Source of the DNA: Nitrospina sp. | GTDB taxonomy: Bacteria > Nitrospinota > Nitrospinia > Nitrospinales > VA-1 | Length of the DNA: 7,228 nt | Direction of reading: 5' to 3' | NCBI GenBank assembly: GCA_003545625.1 | Contig: DODH01000234.1 | Location: forward strand, 1 to 7,228 | In this document: positions 4,555-7,228 of the stretch, one piece after another | Layout: every line of letters begins with the position of its first letter | Numbering within the stretch: position 1 is the stretch's first letter | Program-made: the position numbers and the translations under genes | Notes under the pieces: model-generated | Told to the model about the DNA's origin: nothing | Databases searched by the model: none | What the model saw: the letters and a program-made list of their open reading frames with translations, nothing else

Positions 4555-5535
4555 GTGAACTCGGTCGAACGATTATTCATTACCCTGGCCAACCTGTTTC
4601 CCGTCTGGGTACTGACCGGTGCTGGGCTGGCCCTGTGGAAACCGGAAACGGCGACATGGTTTCAACCCCACTGGATACCCTATTTTCTCGGCCTCATCAT
4701 GCTGAGCATGGGGCTGACCCTGAGCCTGGAAGACTTTTCCCGCGTCCTCAAAATGCCCAAATCCATTTTGCTCGGCGTTGGCCTGCAATACACCATCATG
4801 CCGGGCCTTGGCTATGCGCTGGCCTTAGGCTTTAACCTTCCAATCGATTTTGTTATCGGACTCGTCCTGGTCGCCTGTTGTCCCGGCGGAACCGCATCCA
4901 ATGTTGTCTGTTTCATTGCCCGAACCCATGTCGCTCTTTCGGTAAGCCTGACCACATGCTCGACCCTTCTGGCTGTTCTGCTCACTCCCTTTCTGACCAC
5001 ATGGTGGGTGGAGTCCATCTCCCTGGAACAAACCGGTTTAAAGGTAGATGTAGATACCCTGGGGCTTTTACTCAAAACCCTCAAGGTGGTCATCCTCCCC
5101 GTTTTGCTGGGGATTTTTCTGAACCACTTTTTCCACCGCGGGGTTAAAAAAGTGGAAGCCTACACCCCCTTTGTCGCCGTGCTTTCTATTGTGTTTATTG
5201 TGGACTTTATACTGGCTGATAAAAAATCCGCCATCCTGGAAATCGGCGCTTCATTAATAGTTGCCGTGCTTTTGCTTCACCTGTTGGGATTTATATTGGG
5301 ATATGTGTTATCCCGCCTACTCAAGTTTACCGAGCGGGACGCTCAAACCGTATCGATTGAGGTAGGGATGCAAAACTCCGGTCTTGCGACCGAACTGGCA
5401 AGGAGCAATTTTCCTGCATACGGTTTGGCAACCGTACCCGGTGCCATCTCCGCCCTCACCCATTGTATATTAGGCAGTATCGCCGCCGGCCTGTGCCGGT
5501 GGCACAATGCCTCTACTCGCAACAGGGATCATTGA
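4555..5535 (+). CDS. Bile acid:sodium symporter (BASS/SBF) family membrane transporter
   Basis: A 326-aa integral membrane protein with about ten hydrophobic segments, typical BASS length. Family hallmarks are visible: MGLTLSLEDF (52-61), CCPGGTASN (108-116) and EVGMQNSGLA (269-278). The last two fit the crossover regions that bind sodium and substrate in this fold. Bacterial members move organic anions such as bile acids, pantoate or other carboxylates with sodium; the substrate here cannot be read from sequence. The start is GTG at 4555, directly after the TGA of the methyltransferase (TGA|GTG). It has no ribosome site of its own, consistent with re-initiation. The C-terminal tail (RWHNASTRNRDH) is short and charged. 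Its stop is only 8 bp from the end of the convergent gene at 5544, leaving no space for a separate terminator. Confidence 0.9.
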   Translation: MNSVERLFITLANLFPVWVLTGAGLALWKPETATWFQPHWIPYFLGLIMLSMGLTLSLEDFSRVLKMPKSILLGVGLQYTIMPGLGYALALGFNLPIDFVIGLVLVACCPGGTASNVVCFIARTHVALSVSLTTCSTLLAVLLTPFLTTWWVESISLEQTGLKVDVDTLGLLLKTLKVVILPVLLGIFLNHFFHRGVKKVEAYTPFVAVLSIVFIVDFILADKKSAILEIGASLIVAVLLLHLLGFILGYVLSRLLKFTERDAQTVSIEVGMQNSGLATELARSNFPAYGLATVPGAISALTHCILGSIAAGLCRWHNASTRNRDH

Positions 5536-5543
5536 AAAGGAAA

Positions 5544-7228
5544 TCAGTTCAGATTCGTTCTATCGCCCTCTCTGCGCCGCCCATACTGCAATGTCTTCAC
5601 TGCGCAGACCATCAGCACGATGAACCAGAAGGCAAGGAATTTTTTCTCCTGAGAAAACGCTTGTTTGGCGGTGCGAAACGGGAGCTTAGGATCATGAAGA
5701 AACAGAGGCTCTTCCTGAACATAAATCCTGAGAACCCCATCATCGATCATTTCCTCATCCTTACTCTTAGGAATCAGGGTCAACTGGAAACCATCGGAAA
5801 ATTTAGGTCGCCTGCTGATTGAAATTGTAATGGTATCGGGTGAGGTATTGGTCAAGCGGAAATGCACCTTGTTATCCCTGGCGAAATAAGACTGGGGAAA
5901 GCTCTCCACCCAGCCTTTTCCCAAGCGGGGATGATTGCTCACAAAAATCTTCTTTTCTTCCCCGGCCTTAATATCCAGAATTTCAATTCTCACAGCAGAA
6001 TCAATCGGTTGGTCAAGAAAAAGACCTGTCTTTTTCACCCGGCCCTTTTGTAAGGAAATTTCCTGATTCAGGCTTGCTCCGGATGGCAGTTCCATTTGCC
6101 TGAACTGCGGTTCGTAATAAAAATTGGAACTGCGGATAAAAAGATAATCCTTGATATAGACTTTCAACGCGGGGTGTGAAAAGAAGGAGAGCGCTATGAG
6201 AAAAACCATTAAGAGCCCGGGATACACAAGAATCGCTGCGGACTTTCTAACCGGCGAAGTATCCGGTTTTTTAAAAACACCAGGTTTAAAGTCAAACAGG
6301 ATGGACAATTGATGAACAACTACAAAGACCGTCAGAACAAAAATAATCAGAATGGCGGTTTTAGCATGAAACCCGGAAGGGGAAAAAAAGTAGGTGATGT
6401 CCATCCACCCCGGAAAGCTCATGAAAAAATCCGGAGACAGGGGAGCCAGAATACCGAGGAACGTCTGCTTATCACTGAGATTAGCGAAAAACAGCAGAAA
6501 CACAATCACGCCATAGATACCGACATATTTCCTGTGCTCATGAAAAAACAGAAACCAGAACGGCGTGATCCATGCGTAATAATGAATCTTCAAAGGCACG
6601 CACAAAAGCAACAACAAACAAATGAAGACATACCTCAAAACATCTGAAAAATTACCCCGATACCTGAAACCCACATGATAAAAAACCGCAAGATATCCCA
6701 GAACCTTGAACCCCTTGCTCAATGCAAGAACCCATCCCCAGGCCAGGCCCTCGGAATAAGACGCACCTGTCATCCGCAAAAATACAAGCCCTCCGGAATG
6801 GATCACAAACGGCAGGTAAACCACAAGCAGGGGAACTAGAATCCAGCCGACCGTTTTCATTTTTTCCCGCCAACCTTCTGCCAGAAGAAACGGAAGGGGC
6901 AACAGGACCAGCGTAAACAACTTGAACGGCACACTCAAGGCAAAACAAAATCCCATCCATCGGGTGCTTCTTTTGACTTTGTACAGATAAATTCCGAATA
7001 CGATAAGCGTGGTAGGAACGATTCCGCTTTGCCCGAACAGGTATTGAGAATATAGGAGCACCACCGATCCCGCCCACCAGGAAATATAGGATTCCTTTTC
7101 TTTTTCTCCCGCAACGATTTTTAAAATGCAAAACAGGATAAGAAGGTCGCAGGCCAAATACAGCGTTTTCCAGAGAAACAGTACTTTAAACTTCGCCTCG
7201 CTACCAGGATAAGAAAACGCCGCCCCGC
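5544..7228 (-). CDS. GT-C-like multi-pass membrane protein with C-terminal extracytoplasmic domain (5' end outside window)
   Basis: The frame is open to the window edge: 23 further codons, without a stop, lie upstream of the TTG at 7157. The gene is therefore partial, with 560 codons visible (numbering from 7226). Motifs resemble polyprenyl-phosphate-sugar-dependent GT-C mannosyltransferases: FGQSG (64-68) followed by a helix and a basic loop, a conserved-looking Lys102 in VPFKLF, and KIHYYAWITPFW (213-224), similar to the aromatic QY..W motif of PIG-M-type enzymes. The first catalytic loop, where GT-C enzymes carry their acidic residues, would lie in the missing part. About ten hydrophobic segments run to residue 349. 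A soluble, probably beta-rich region (about 352-523) follows, then one more membrane helix (529-546) and a basic tail RRRE. This points to membrane or cell-surface glycan assembly; the exact donor and acceptor are unknown. The gene is convergent with the BASS transporter. Confidence 0.75.
   Translation of the reverse strand, partial: GAAFSYPGSEAKFKVLFLWKTLYLACDLLILFCILKIVAGEKEKESYISWWAGSVVLLYSQYLFGQSGIVPTTLIVFGIYLYKVKRSTRWMGFCFALSVPFKLFTLVLLPLPFLLAEGWREKMKTVGWILVPLLVVYLPFVIHSGGLVFLRMTGASYSEGLAWGWVLALSKGFKVLGYLAVFYHVGFRYRGNFSDVLRYVFICLLLLLCVPLKIHYYAWITPFWFLFFHEHRKYVGIYGVIVFLLFFANLSDKQTFLGILAPLSPDFFMSFPGWMDITYFFSPSGFHAKTAILIIFVLTVFVVVHQLSILFDFKPGVFKKPDTSPVRKSAAILVYPGLLMVFLIALSFFSHPALKVYIKDYLFIRSSNFYYEPQFRQMELPSGASLNQEISLQKGRVKKTGLFLDQPIDSAVRIEILDIKAGEEKKIFVSNHPRLGKGWVESFPQSYFARDNKVHFRLTNTSPDTITISISRRPKFSDGFQLTLIPKSKDEEMIDDGVLRIYVQEEPLFLHDPKLPFRTAKQAFSQEKKFLAFWFIVLMVCAVKTLQYGRRREGDRTNLN

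Noticed and set aside
4812..5093. Minus-strand reading frame of 93 codons inside the BASS transporter
   Set aside because: It lies antisense to a gene with clear family motifs, has no recognisable domain and no ribosome site; a shadow frame.
6652..7131. 159-codon minus-strand frame overlapping the GT-C-like gene
   Set aside because: It is the same strand in another frame, with a Cys/Gly/Arg-rich composition typical of a shifted membrane-protein frame.
7155..7157. TTG at 7157 as the true start of the GT-C-like gene
   Set aside because: The frame stays open for 23 more codons to the window edge and those codons read as plausible membrane-protein sequence, so the gene is 5'-truncated by the window.

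Overview
The window looks like a chromosomal segment of a Gram-negative, respiring bacterium. The evidence is a tight cluster of four secreted c-type cytochromes, Sec-type signal peptides on several products, and base composition that by eye sits near or a little below 50% G+C. Lineage cannot be fixed from the sequence. The mix of many c-type cytochromes, a secreted DUF1566 protein and C/G-rich hairpin repeats would fit a Nitrospinota- or Desulfobacterota-like genome, but that is a low-confidence inference.

Layout. Positions 1-300 hold a remnant of a sensor histidine kinase (only the end of the ATPase domain) next to copies of two short dispersed repeats. Positions 379-422 are a 21-bp perfect hairpin, the likely terminator of the cytochrome operon. 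Positions 425-2966, all on the minus strand, encode four periplasmic cytochromes c in transcription order A (144 aa, monoheme), B (181 aa, monoheme), C (168 aa, monoheme) and D (333 aa, triheme), with gaps of 19, 3 and 30 bp. Positions 3119-3655 (minus) encode a secreted DUF1566 protein. Positions 3656-3918 are a divergent intergenic region carrying a C/G-rich double-hairpin repeat. Positions 3919-5535 (plus) hold a two-gene unit: a class I methyltransferase with an N-terminal signal-like segment, and a bile acid:sodium symporter (BASS) family transporter that starts at the base after the methyltransferase stop. Positions 5544-7228 (minus) hold a large GT-C-like membrane protein that runs off the right edge.

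How the parts fit. The cytochromes almost certainly form one periplasmic electron-transfer module. B and C are sister proteins sharing a GICPQ segment and a second cysteine at identical spacing, which A and D lack. The methyltransferase/BASS pair looks translationally coupled, so modification and transport of one small organic or metalloid compound is possible; the substrate is unknown.

The least explained signals are non-coding. A 16-nt TGCCC-GAA-GGGTA hairpin occurs three times, with one compensatory base-pair change; two copies lie about 40 nt upstream of a minus-strand start codon. A separate 16-bp perfect inverted repeat, part of a longer imperfect one, brackets the kinase remnant plus cytochrome operon (47-3125).
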